Assembly: GCA_016789105.1 (NCBI GenBank)
Contig: JAEURN010000004.1
Coordinates: 186,001 to 250,000 of the forward strand
Direction of reading: 5' to 3'
DNA from: Armatimonadota bacterium
GTDB taxonomy: Bacteria; Armatimonadota; Fimbriimonadia; Fimbriimonadales; Fimbriimonadaceae
DNA: 64,000 nt
In this document: positions 49,570 to 57,950 of the stretch, piece after piece
How the letters are laid out: the number at the start of each line of letters is the position of its first letter
How positions within the stretch are numbered: position 1 is the stretch's first letter
Translations under genes and position numbers: made by a program
The notes under the pieces: model-generated
What the model was told of the DNA's origin: nothing
What the model saw: only the letters and a program-made list of their open reading frames with translations
The model's database searches: none

Positions 49570-52230
49570 TTACTTTTTGCGGGTAACCCGGCGCTTGGGC
49601 TTTTTCTTGGCCGGACCGGCCGCGGCACGGGCTTTGATCAATTCGGCGGCTTGAGCCAACGTGATGGATTCGGGATCTGTGCCTTTGGGGATCGTCGCGT
49701 TGGTGCTGCCGTCGGTCACGTAGGGGCCGTAGCGCCCGCTCATGACTTTGACCGGCCCGGCCAGGCCATCTGCCTCGCCGAGTTCTTTGAGCGGTTCTGG
49801 GGCGCCGGATTTCCGCCCTTTCCCCCCTTCGGCCAGCATGGCTACTGCCATTTCGACGGTCATGCCGATAGCTTCCCGCCAATCGCCGGCATTCGCATTC
49901 TGCCCTCCAGATTGTAGGTAAGGCCCATATCGCCCCAGCAGCAGGGTGATGGGCTCGCCGGTTTGGGGATGGTTGCCAAGCACTTTGGGGTAGCTGGTGA
50001 GGATTTCCAGATCCCCGGCTGCCAACTGGGCGGGGGAAACCCCGGGTGGGAGCCCGACCCGGGTCGGCTTGGTTCCGGCGGCCACCTCTTCTGGGGTTTG
50101 CTCCAGTTCAAGGTAAGGACCGAACCGTCCAGATTTGCTCAATATGGCCCGTCCGGTTTTGGGGTCGGTGCCGATGGCTTCTGGCCCCTTTGCCTTTTGT
50201 TCCAAGAGCTCGGCGGCCTTGGCGGCGTTCAAGTCGGCAGGGGCCAGGTCTTCGGGGATGGAAGCCGTATTGCCCGGTCCACCTTCGCCCCGCTGCACAA
50301 AGGGCCCGTTCCGGCCAATACGGACCACAAGCCCCTCATCCAACGGGATGTGGGGGAACGGGATCTCAGGCCCCTTCTTTTCGACTTTCTCCAGGATTCC
50401 AGGAGTTTTGTCGCCGAAATAGAATTCTTTGAGGTGGGCGACCATGTCGCGTTTGCCGCTGGCGATCTCGTCCAATTCGTCCTCCATTTCGGCTGTGAAC
50501 CCAATATCGACCAAGTCGGGGAAACTGCCTTCCAACAACTGGGTAACGGCAAAAGCGGTGAAAGTGGGAACCAGTTGGTTGCCGGATTTGAACACGTACC
50601 CCCGGTCTTGGATGGTGCCGATGATGCTGGCATAAGTGGATGGCCTGCCGATCCCTTCGGCCTCCAGTTTTTGGACGAGCGACGCCTCGGTGTACCGGGC
50701 CGGCGGTTTGGTGCTGTGTTCGGTGGCCTGGACGCCTTGGACGGATAAGCCTTGCTCATGAGTTTGAGCGACCGTAGAGACTTGTGTTTGCTCGCCGACC
50801 GTGAGTTCGGGCAGGAGCGTTTCTTTGTCTCCGAGTTCGGCATCGGGGTCATCGAATCCCTCGACATAGACTCGCAGGAATCCGGGGAAGATGATTCGCT
50901 TCCCGGTCGTCGCAAAGGTGTATTTGCGGGAATCCGCTTGGGTTTCGAGCTCGGCGCGAGTGCGCTCGACCTGGGCGGGGTTCATTTGGCAGGCGATCGT
51001 CCGCTTCCAGATGAGGTCGTAGAGCTTGAATTGCTCGTCGGTGAGCTTGGACTTGATGCTGGCCGGAGTGCGGCCGAGGTCAGTGGGCCGGATTGCCTCG
51101 TGGGCTTCCTGGGCGTTTTTGGCTTTGGATTTGTAGACTTTAGGTTGGGCCGGCAGATACTCCTTGCCGTACATGTCTTGGATGACTTGCCGGGCTTCGG
51201 CAATGGCCCGGTCGGCCAGGCTGAGCGAGTCTGTTCGCATGTAGGTGATCAAACCGGTAGAACCCCCACCGATGTCGATCCCTTCGTAAAGGTTCTGGGC
51301 AACCTGCATGGTTCGCCGGGCTGAAAAGCCGAGTTTGCGGTTGGCTTCTTGCTGCAGGGTGGAGGTCATGAACGGTACGGGCGGATTTTCGATTCCCGGT
51401 TTGGTTTCAACCTGGGAGACCGTCCACGGTTGGTTCTTCTTGAGTTTTTCGGCAAGCGGTTGGGCCTCGCCGATTGTGAGCCAGGTGTCCTTGGCCTTGA
51501 CCAATTGCCCTTCGCTGGAAAACGATTGGCCATCGGCAATGTTGCTGGCATCGACCTTCTCGAGACGAGCTTTGAACGCCGTGCCCCCTTTGGCCAACTG
51601 GGCGGTGATTCCGGCATATTCGACGGTGACGAAGTCGCGCCGTTCGCGCTCCCTCATGACGACCAACCGGACGGCGACGGATTGCACGCGGCCAGCACTG
51701 AGTTTGGGGGCGACCTTTTTCCAAAGAAGTGGGCTCAGCGTGTACCCATAAAGGCGGTCGAGGATTCGGCGGGTTTCTTGGGCCTTGACGAGCGACTCGT
51801 CGAGGTCCCTGGGGTTTTTGATCGCCGCCTCAATCGCCTCGGGGGTGATTTCGTGGAAGACGATTCGCTGGATCCGGACGTCTTTCTTGGGTTTCAGGAC
51901 TTCTAAGATATGGTAACTGATCGATTCGCCTTCCCGGTCTTCATCCGTTGCCAGCAAGAGCCGGTCGGCACCCTTGGCCGCGTCCTTGAGCTCGGTGACA
52001 TGCCTCTTCTTTTCTGCCGGCACAATGTAAAGGGGTTCAAAAGCGCCATCGACGTTGACGCCGAGCTTGGCCCATTTTTTGTCTTTGTGCGAAGCGGGGA
52101 TATCGGCGGCTTTTTCTGGGAGGTCGCGGATGTGGCCGAAGCTGGCTTTGACTTCGTACCCCTTGCCGAGGAAGCGGGAGATAGTCCTTGCTTTGGCAGG
52201 GGATTCGACGATGACGAGCGTTTTGGCCAT
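49570..52230 (-). CDS. topA: DNA topoisomerase I
   Basis: A 886-residue type IA topoisomerase that relaxes negatively supercoiled DNA. The Toprim domain starts LVIVESPAKARTISRFLG, with ATDEDREGESISYH near 114-127 (metal site). The active tyrosine is in GLITYMRTDSL (near 327). The C-terminal part lacks the Cys4 zinc ribbons of many TopA proteins and instead repeats SGRFGPYLELE, LGRYGPYLQSGG and SGRYGPYVTDG units, ending in a Lys/Arg tail (AKKKPKRRVTRKK). Length normal for this subtype. Convergent with the rhodanese gene. Confidence 0.96.
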   Translation of the reverse strand: MAKTLVIVESPAKARTISRFLGKGYEVKASFGHIRDLPEKAADIPASHKDKKWAKLGVNVDGAFEPLYIVPAEKKRHVTELKDAAKGADRLLLATDEDREGESISYHILEVLKPKKDVRIQRIVFHEITPEAIEAAIKNPRDLDESLVKAQETRRILDRLYGYTLSPLLWKKVAPKLSAGRVQSVAVRLVVMRERERRDFVTVEYAGITAQLAKGGTAFKARLEKVDASNIADGQSFSSEGQLVKAKDTWLTIGEAQPLAEKLKKNQPWTVSQVETKPGIENPPVPFMTSTLQQEANRKLGFSARRTMQVAQNLYEGIDIGGGSTGLITYMRTDSLSLADRAIAEARQVIQDMYGKEYLPAQPKVYKSKAKNAQEAHEAIRPTDLGRTPASIKSKLTDEQFKLYDLIWKRTIACQMNPAQVERTRAELETQADSRKYTFATTGKRIIFPGFLRVYVEGFDDPDAELGDKETLLPELTVGEQTQVSTVAQTHEQGLSVQGVQATEHSTKPPARYTEASLVQKLEAEGIGRPSTYASIIGTIQDRGYVFKSGNQLVPTFTAFAVTQLLEGSFPDLVDIGFTAEMEDELDEIASGKRDMVAHLKEFYFGDKTPGILEKVEKKGPEIPFPHIPLDEGLVVRIGRNGPFVQRGEGGPGNTASIPEDLAPADLNAAKAAELLEQKAKGPEAIGTDPKTGRAILSKSGRFGPYLELEQTPEEVAAGTKPTRVGLPPGVSPAQLAAGDLEILTSYPKVLGNHPQTGEPITLLLGRYGPYLQSGGQNANAGDWREAIGMTVEMAVAMLAEGGKGRKSGAPEPLKELGEADGLAGPVKVMSGRYGPYVTDGSTNATIPKGTDPESITLAQAAELIKARAAAGPAKKKPKRRVTRKK

Positions 52231-52427
52231 GGTTCCAGCGCAGAGGGGCGGCGCGGTTTTACCGGTGGAGTGCGCCGGATATCAAGCCCGGGCTCGCAAG
52301 TTGCCCCAGTTGGCAGACGCGGATTGCGGATTGAAAAGCGCGATTTGAGAAAATCGTTAGGTCAGAGTGTTCAGTTCGGCCCGGCATTTGCGTGGATTGA
52401 TGCGTCTGACCTGTAAGGTAGAGAAAG

Positions 52428-53840
52428 ATGGTTTTAGGATCATTGCACCGGATGCGGCTGTGGTTTGCCGCGGCATTTGCCTTGTTGGCGGTTGGGGCGT
52501 TTGCCCAGACCGAATGGCTCGGCATTTATTTGCAAGGCCAAAAGGTGGGATACAGCGTCAGCAAGACCACTACCGATTCCAAACCTGGGCGGGAAGTGCA
52601 AACAACCGAATCCAAAATGGTGATCGGCACCCAGATGTTGGGGAGCGAGATGAAGATCATTGTGGATAGTTCGGTGACGGTGGAGAACGGAAAGATCGCC
52701 CGCAGCTATTACAAAATGGCGAGCGGGGGGAGGACGATGGAAGTCAATGCGGTCTATTCAGCCAAACAGATTGCCGCATCGCTCGTCACCGAATCCGGGG
52801 AAGAGCAAAAAACCATCTCGATTCCGGCGGGCAAGCAGGTCTTGACCGATCCCACGGACTTATTGGTTTCTGGCCGCCTCCCGCCGCCGGGCAAAAAATT
52901 GGAAGTCTTGTTGTTCAGCCCCGAGAGCCTGGACTTGGTGAGCGCGACGGTAGAAGTTCGTCCTTCACAAGAGGTGATGGTCCAGGGCCGCAAAGTGCAG
53001 GCCCAGGTTGTTTTTGTTGATGATCCGCGCGCGCCGAGCACCCTATACCTTTCCGCAAAGGGCGACCTAATCAAAATGACCGGTCCGCTGGGCATCGAGA
53101 TGGTGCCGGAGACCGAGGAAGAAGCCAAAAAGTTCAGCGGGTCGGCCGAGATTGATTTGGCGGCAGCAAGCCGTCTCACGCCAGACAAGCAAGTTTCTTG
53201 GGACGATCAAAAGGTGGTTTTGGAGTTTTCGGGAATCGATCTCTCGCAAATGCCGTCCGACGGTCGGCAAAAAGTTGCCAAATCTGGCGGGAACTGGCTG
53301 GTGACCTTGACTCCGGACCGGGCAGCCAACCCAGGGACAACCGTGGCGGCGGCCCGGCTCGCGCAGCCTGAATGGGTTAAGGCCGATACCCGCGTGCCGG
53401 TCAACGACCCGGCCATCCTTAGTTTGGCAGCAGAGATCGCGGGGGGAGAGAAAACCGTTGCCGGTGTCGCCAAACGGGTTCATGCCTATGTGTTTGGCCA
53501 TATGGGGGTGAATGCCGGAATCGGGGTGATGCGGGATGCCCGAGAGATCCTCAAAACCAAAGAAGGCGTGTGCCGAGACCACGCGATTTTGGCGGGAACG
53601 CTCCTGCGTGCGGCGGGTGTACCGACCCGGTTTGCCAACGGTCTGGTTCTTTACGCTGGGTCGTATTACTACCACGCTTGGGTTGAATATTGGGATGGCG
53701 ACGGTTGGGTCGGCCTCGATACCACGCGCCCGGCGTTGACTTTGGGCACCGGATACATCAAAACGTCCCAAGGGACGGTGGGACAAGCTTTGCAGGGATT
53801 CCTCTTGGAAGGGGCGACCGTCCGTGTTGTGACGCACTGA
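52428..53840 (+). CDS. Exported transglutaminase-like protein
   Basis: A 470-residue protein with a signal peptide (MRLWFAAAFALLAVGAFAQ from the in-frame ATG 52452; the listed ATG adds eight residues). The first ~330 residues are beta-rich and unassigned. The C-terminal domain is a transglutaminase/protease fold with Cys in KEGVCRDHAIL (near 380), His in YYYHAWVEYWDGDGW (near 410) and Asp in GLDTTRP (near 427). Such proteins cut or crosslink envelope peptides. The next gene follows by eight bases, with AGGA overlapping the stop. Confidence 0.85.
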   Translation: MVLGSLHRMRLWFAAAFALLAVGAFAQTEWLGIYLQGQKVGYSVSKTTTDSKPGREVQTTESKMVIGTQMLGSEMKIIVDSSVTVENGKIARSYYKMASGGRTMEVNAVYSAKQIAASLVTESGEEQKTISIPAGKQVLTDPTDLLVSGRLPPPGKKLEVLLFSPESLDLVSATVEVRPSQEVMVQGRKVQAQVVFVDDPRAPSTLYLSAKGDLIKMTGPLGIEMVPETEEEAKKFSGSAEIDLAAASRLTPDKQVSWDDQKVVLEFSGIDLSQMPSDGRQKVAKSGGNWLVTLTPDRAANPGTTVAAARLAQPEWVKADTRVPVNDPAILSLAAEIAGGEKTVAGVAKRVHAYVFGHMGVNAGIGVMRDAREILKTKEGVCRDHAILAGTLLRAAGVPTRFANGLVLYAGSYYYHAWVEYWDGDGWVGLDTTRPALTLGTGYIKTSQGTVGQALQGFLLEGATVRVVTH

Positions 53841-53848
53841 GGATTTTC

Positions 53849-55219
53849 ATGAACCATCGCGGGAAACTGGCTTTCATCCTCATGTTCGGCATTGTGGGTG
53901 CCGTGCTGAGCCTTTGGCTGTTGCCCCCGGTGGTCAACGATTTTGGCCAGCGGCTGGCCCGCAACATGTCCCAACCGGTTCCTTCAAAGGTGGATCCCAC
54001 GATCCCCGGGCCAGTCAAACCCAAAAATGACCGGAACACGGCGGTTACTGGCGGATCGGCGGGGCAGGCATCTCCTGATGCCTCGGCCGAGACGGGCCAA
54101 TTGCCTCCGGTTTCAATCCCCGGATCCTCCCAATCGCCAAACGCTCCAAACCAGCCGGCCAAGTCAGAAAGTGCCGCCGACCGTTTCCCGCTGCAATCGA
54201 CTCAGGCGATTTTGGATGAATCGGTGGCTTCGACCCGGTTCGCCGCAAACCCGTTTGCCCTGGCCCTATTCGGATTCATCGTGGGAATGGCCATTGGCAG
54301 TTTTGTCCAGCGGCAAGGCGAGCGGTTAGGCGACAAGTGGGAAAAATCCCCGACCGGGAACAAGGTCACCCTCATCCTCGGCACGTTGGCCGGGGCGTTT
54401 GCCGGGATCTTGGTGAGCATGCCGTTCTTGATCTCGCTCCAGGGGCGTCCGGAGGGGGCCTTGCTGACCTTGGGGATGGTTCTGGGGTGCAGCGCGGCCA
54501 TGATCTACCTTTTGCGGTCGATCGGCCCCTACTTGCCTTGGGAAACCGCCTCGCCGAGCCGGCGCACTGGCCTAAAAGTGTTGGACACCAACGTCTTGAT
54601 CGATGGCCGGGTCTATGACCTGATCCGCACGGGGTTCTTGGATGGCGACCTTTATGTCCCGCAATTCGTGTTGCTAGAGCTGCAGCACATTGCCGATTCG
54701 TCGGACGGGTTGAAACGCCAACGGGGCCGCCGGGGGTTGGAAGTGCTCAACCGCATCCGCAGCGAGTTTTCGTTGGAAGTGGGCACGCGCGACCGCTATG
54801 CTGGCACGGAACGCGACCAGGTGGACACTCGGTTGATGAAGCTTTGCAAAGCTACTGGGGCCGACCTGGTGAGCAACGATTTCAATTTGAACCGCACGGC
54901 GACCATCCAAGAGATCAAGGTTCTCAACATCAACGACTTGGCCCTTGCCCTCCGGCCCAACGTCTTGCCGGGCGAGACCATGGAAGTCCAGGTGATCAAA
55001 GATGGCAACCAAGTTGGCCAGGGCGTCGGCTATTTGGATGACGGAACGATGGTTGTTGTGGAAAGCGGCCAGGCGCTGATCGGCCAAGGACCGGCCGAAG
55101 TCATCGTCACCCAGGTCATTCAAACCGAGCGGGGCAAGATGATTTTTGCCGACGCAAGCGGAGACGCATACCCGCCCGATCCCCAGTCGCGGAGGCGTGT
55201 GGTCCGTGGGAACCGGTAG
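53849..55219 (+). CDS. Membrane PIN-TRAM domain protein (YacL-like)
   Basis: A 456-residue protein. ATG 53849 follows AGGA by five bases. One N-terminal helix (FILMFGIVGAVLSLWLLPPVV) leads to a Ser/Pro/Gln-rich linker (about 45-125), then further helices (about 130-225). The PIN nuclease domain begins at KVLDTNVLIDGRV (near 245) with further acids in LLELQHIAD, DTRLMKLC and SNDFNLNR, all needed for metal binding. A TRAM domain (about 370-440) follows, as in the YacL/PilT-N membrane family. RNA cleavage is likely but the target is unknown. ispDF starts within its last codons. Confidence 0.85.
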   Translation: MNHRGKLAFILMFGIVGAVLSLWLLPPVVNDFGQRLARNMSQPVPSKVDPTIPGPVKPKNDRNTAVTGGSAGQASPDASAETGQLPPVSIPGSSQSPNAPNQPAKSESAADRFPLQSTQAILDESVASTRFAANPFALALFGFIVGMAIGSFVQRQGERLGDKWEKSPTGNKVTLILGTLAGAFAGILVSMPFLISLQGRPEGALLTLGMVLGCSAAMIYLLRSIGPYLPWETASPSRRTGLKVLDTNVLIDGRVYDLIRTGFLDGDLYVPQFVLLELQHIADSSDGLKRQRGRRGLEVLNRIRSEFSLEVGTRDRYAGTERDQVDTRLMKLCKATGADLVSNDFNLNRTATIQEIKVLNINDLALALRPNVLPGETMEVQVIKDGNQVGQGVGYLDDGTMVVVESGQALIGQGPAEVIVTQVIQTERGKMIFADASGDAYPPDPQSRRRVVRGNR

Positions 55220-56306
55220 GGTTTTTGCGATTCTGGCGGCATCGGGGGGTTCCAGCCGGTTTGGGGCCGACAAGCTGGAGCTGGACAGCTCCAGCGAGCC
55301 CGTGTGGTTGAAGTCTTACCGGGCGCTCGCGGAATCGCGGTACATCGACGCCGTGGGGGTGGTCACGCAGGCCCCCAAGGTGGCCCGCGTGCTTGCACAA
55401 GCTCCCGGTGCGATGTTCGTCGTGACGGGCGGGGCGACCCGCGATGAGAGTGTGCGCCACGGCCTAGATGCTGTTCCGGAAGGGTACGAATTTGTACTCG
55501 TCCACGATGCCGCCCGCCCGAGTTTGAGCGAAGAGGTGATTGGGCGCGTTGTCGAGGCAATCCGGCGGACTGGGGCCGCCTACCCGGCGATCCCCGTCAC
55601 CGACACGGTGAGGTTGGATGGTGAACTGCTAGACCGGAGCCGGCTTTTGGCCGCCCAGACCCCGCAGGGCTCCCGCTTAGACTGGCTCAGGGCAGCCATG
55701 CAGTCTCCGTCCAGCCTAACCGATGAGGCTGCCTACCTCCAAGCGGCGGGACGCCCCGTCGAACCGGTTGCCGGCGATCCGGCCAACAAGAAAATCACAT
55801 ACCCAAGCGACACCGTGATGGAACATGAAACCCGCACCGGATTCGGCTATGACATCCACCGGTTCAGCACCGACCCGGCGCGCCCGATGTGGCTGGGCGG
55901 GGTGGAGTTCGACGACCGTCCCGGGTTGGAGGGGCATAGCGACGCCGATGCGTTGCTCCACGCGGTGGTCGACGCATTGCTGGGGGCGGCCTCGCTTGGC
56001 GACATCGGAGTGCACTACCCACCGAGCGACCCGCAGTGGAAAAACTGCCCGTCGATTCGCTTTTTGACCGAAACCGGAATTTTGCTTTCACGGGCCGGTT
56101 GGCGTATATCAAATATAGACGCGACGGTGGTTGCAGAACGCCCGCGGGTGATGCCCAGGGCGGCGGAAATCCGGCAGACCATCGCCGATGCCCTGAGAAT
56201 CGAAGTTTCGCGCGTCAGCGTCAAAGCGACCACGAACGAAGGCCTTGGGGCAATCGGAAATTCTGAGGGAATTGCCGGATATGCCGTGGCAACGATCCGC
56301 CGATGA
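55206..56306 (+). CDS. ispDF: Bifunctional IspD-IspF (MEP isoprenoid pathway)
   Basis: A 366-residue fusion. The IspD half (about 1-205) transfers CMP to MEP and shows AILAASGGSSRFGADKLEL at the start, VHDAARPSLS near 100 and AQTPQGSRLDWL near 155. The IspF half (from about 208) cyclises CDP-ME2P and has GFGYDIHRF (metal Asp and His), GHSDADALLHA near 245 and GIGVHYPPSD-like DIGVHYPPSD near 268, with the end VSVKATTNEGLGAIG. GTG 55206 is chosen (ten bases from GGAGG); it overlaps the PIN-TRAM gene by 14 bases. The fusion skips the intervening IspE step. Confidence 0.93.
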   Translation: MGTGRVFAILAASGGSSRFGADKLELDSSSEPVWLKSYRALAESRYIDAVGVVTQAPKVARVLAQAPGAMFVVTGGATRDESVRHGLDAVPEGYEFVLVHDAARPSLSEEVIGRVVEAIRRTGAAYPAIPVTDTVRLDGELLDRSRLLAAQTPQGSRLDWLRAAMQSPSSLTDEAAYLQAAGRPVEPVAGDPANKKITYPSDTVMEHETRTGFGYDIHRFSTDPARPMWLGGVEFDDRPGLEGHSDADALLHAVVDALLGAASLGDIGVHYPPSDPQWKNCPSIRFLTETGILLSRAGWRISNIDATVVAERPRVMPRAAEIRQTIADALRIEVSRVSVKATTNEGLGAIGNSEGIAGYAVATIRR

Positions 56307-56326
56307 TTCTAGGACGGTAACAATCC

Positions 56327-56875
56327 ATGCTGGAACTCTTGGTACGGAACGCAAACGGGAATTTGTCCATAAAGAACCGCGACTACGCTTCAAAGAAGCT
56401 CGGGAAACTGGATCGCTATTTCAATGCGGCCAGCCGGGTGGAACTTGCCCACACGGAAGATAAACGCGGCCTGCACAAGATAGAGGTCACGGTTTTTGCG
56501 GACGGGGTGATGCTGCACGGCACAGAAAACGACTCCGATTTGAATGCCGCGATCGACAAGGTTGCCGACAAATTGGAATCCCGGCTGAGGAAGTTCAAGT
56601 CCAAGCTGGTCAAGCGCCACCGCGGCAGTGGGTCACAGATCCCGGCCGGATTGGCCGATTGGCCAGATTCCGAGCCTGACCTGCCCGAAATGAGCGGGCA
56701 CATTGCGGAGCACCGGTCATATTCGCTAAAACCGATGAGCCTTGAAGAGGCAACGCTCCAGTTGGAGCTCACTGACCACAACTTTTTTGTGTTCCGGAAC
56801 GAGAAGTCGAATGCCATCGAAGTGCTTTACCGGCGGGGCAAAGGGGGGTTCGGGGTGATGGCCCCGGCCAGCTAG
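56327..56875 (+). CDS. hpf: Long-form ribosome hibernation promoting factor
   Basis: A 182-residue protein. The N-terminal S30AE domain (about 1-100) binds the decoding centre (LVRNANGNLSIKNRDYASKKLGKLDRYF; core DYASKKLGKLDRYF near 20). A linker rich in Ser and Pro (about 100-125) leads to the C-terminal dimerisation domain with MSLEEATLQLELTDHNFFVFRNE (core LTDHNFFVFRN near 150). This long form dimerises 70S ribosomes into 100S particles in resting cells. Its stop overlaps the convergent comF stop by four bases (CTAG). Confidence 0.95.
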   Translation: MLELLVRNANGNLSIKNRDYASKKLGKLDRYFNAASRVELAHTEDKRGLHKIEVTVFADGVMLHGTENDSDLNAAIDKVADKLESRLRKFKSKLVKRHRGSGSQIPAGLADWPDSEPDLPEMSGHIAEHRSYSLKPMSLEEATLQLELTDHNFFVFRNEKSNAIEVLYRRGKGGFGVMAPAS

Positions 56876-57498
56876 TCTGGCTTTTCTTGGTAGGCAAACG
56901 CCAGCAGTCGGACTTCGGATGCTCCGGCATCCAACAAGGCCTGGGTGCAGGCAATGGCGGTTCCCCCGGTCGTGGTGACGTCATCAACCAGCAGCACCTT
57001 GGCCCCGTCAAGGGGGTGCGGGGCAACAAATGCGCCGCGCAGGTTTATCAGCCGGTCGGGAGCGCTTAGGCCTACTTGCGGCTTGGTGTATCTGATCCGT
57101 TTGAGATAGTCGCGGTGGACGATATGTTTGGGGAACCCTTCCGCCAGCAGTTCGGCTTGGTTGAATCCCCTTTCGGCGCGCCTTGCCCGGGCAATGGGCA
57201 CGGGGACGACGACATCAAAAGGGATGGCCTTAGCTTTTTGGGCAAGGATGGTGGCCATGGGCCCCGCCAATGGGGTAACTCGTTCGAACTTCAGCAACCG
57301 CACGGCGAGCGCAGCCTGTGATTCATAGAGATAGGCCGCGTCGATCGCCGAGATCGGATTGGGTGAGGCGATCTGTTGGGGCGCCGGGATGAACTTTGAC
57401 CGGCATCCGTCGCAAAGCCCGCGGGGACCGAGCTTGCCGCAAATTCCACATTTAGGGGGGTAGACCAGGTCGAGCAGGGCGTCGAGGATGCGGGAGAT
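56872..57498 (-). CDS. comF: ComF-family phosphoribosyltransferase-like protein, probable AUC start
   Basis: About 208 residues if translation begins at ATC 57498. The N-terminal zinc-finger region with paired CxxC motifs (YPPKCGICGKLGPRGLCDGC) lies between 57498 and 57303 and has no ATG, GTG or TTG in frame; an in-frame stop lies at 57508-57510. A strong GAGGGG (57504-57509) ends five bases before the ATC, exactly at the family's usual start (ISRILDALLDLVYPPK). The PRT core VLLVDDVTTTGGTA (near 165) follows a basic RARRAERGFNQAELL region. ComF proteins aid DNA uptake in competent bacteria. Confidence 0.75.
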   Translation of the reverse strand: MSRILDALLDLVYPPKCGICGKLGPRGLCDGCRSKFIPAPQQIASPNPISAIDAAYLYESQAALAVRLLKFERVTPLAGPMATILAQKAKAIPFDVVVPVPIARARRAERGFNQAELLAEGFPKHIVHRDYLKRIRYTKPQVGLSAPDRLINLRGAFVAPHPLDGAKVLLVDDVTTTGGTAIACTQALLDAGASEVRLLAFAYQEKPD

Positions 57499-57520
57499 TT
57501 TATCCCCTCAAATGCCAAAA

Positions 57521-57546
57521 GCCGCCTTCCATCCGTGGAAGGCGGC
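57521..57546. terminator. Terminator hairpin behind the LuxR-type gene
   Basis: GCCGCCTTCCA and TGGAAGGCGGC pair exactly with a four-base loop; on the minus strand TTTTGG follows. Confidence 0.75.
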
Positions 57547-57591
57547 TTAGGACCGGGGGCGCCGGTGCCCCTGGCCGAATGCGGCACGGCG

Positions 57592-57864
57592 TTAGGATTC
57601 GCCTTGGGTGTGGCCGAAGAACGGCTCAAACGGGATGAGGCCGAGCCGGGTTGCCGCGCGGAGCGCTTGAACTCGGTTGTTGACCTGCAGTTTTTGGTAG
57701 ATGTTGGCCAGATGGAAGTCCACAGTGCGCTTGGAGACGACCATTTTGTCGGCCGCTTCCTGGCTGCTGTGTCCTTGCGCAATCAGGCTCAAGACTTTGA
57801 CTTCGGTCGGCGTCAGTCTGACGCCCCGGGGAGATTCGCTTCGTGATGTTCCAGGCATTGCCAT
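57592..57864 (-). CDS. Stand-alone LuxR-type HTH protein
   Basis: A 90-residue protein that is almost only a GerE/LuxR DNA-binding domain: LTPTEVKVLSLIAQGHSSQEAADKM (core LTPTEVKVLSLIAQG near 17) and the recognition helix VSKRTVDFHLANIYQKLQV. No receiver or ligand domain is present, so it must be controlled by expression level or by a partner. A GAGG about ten bases before the ATG could be its Shine-Dalgarno. A terminator hairpin follows. Confidence 0.85.
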   Translation of the reverse strand: MAMPGTSRSESPRGVRLTPTEVKVLSLIAQGHSSQEAADKMVVSKRTVDFHLANIYQKLQVNNRVQALRAATRLGLIPFEPFFGHTQGES

Positions 57865-57950
57865 TTAACCCATTCCTCGCAGTAGTGTTTGCCGCCTGTT
57901 GATCTCTTTCCACACGGCAGATTTTTTTTGAGATGGCTGGGACGGAATTC

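Noticed and set aside
52341-52411. Inverted repeats CGATTT/AAATCG and GGTCAGA/TCTGACC between topA and the transglutaminase-like gene
   Set aside because: Weak, short and widely spaced stems; not distinguishable from chance, so not annotated as an operator.
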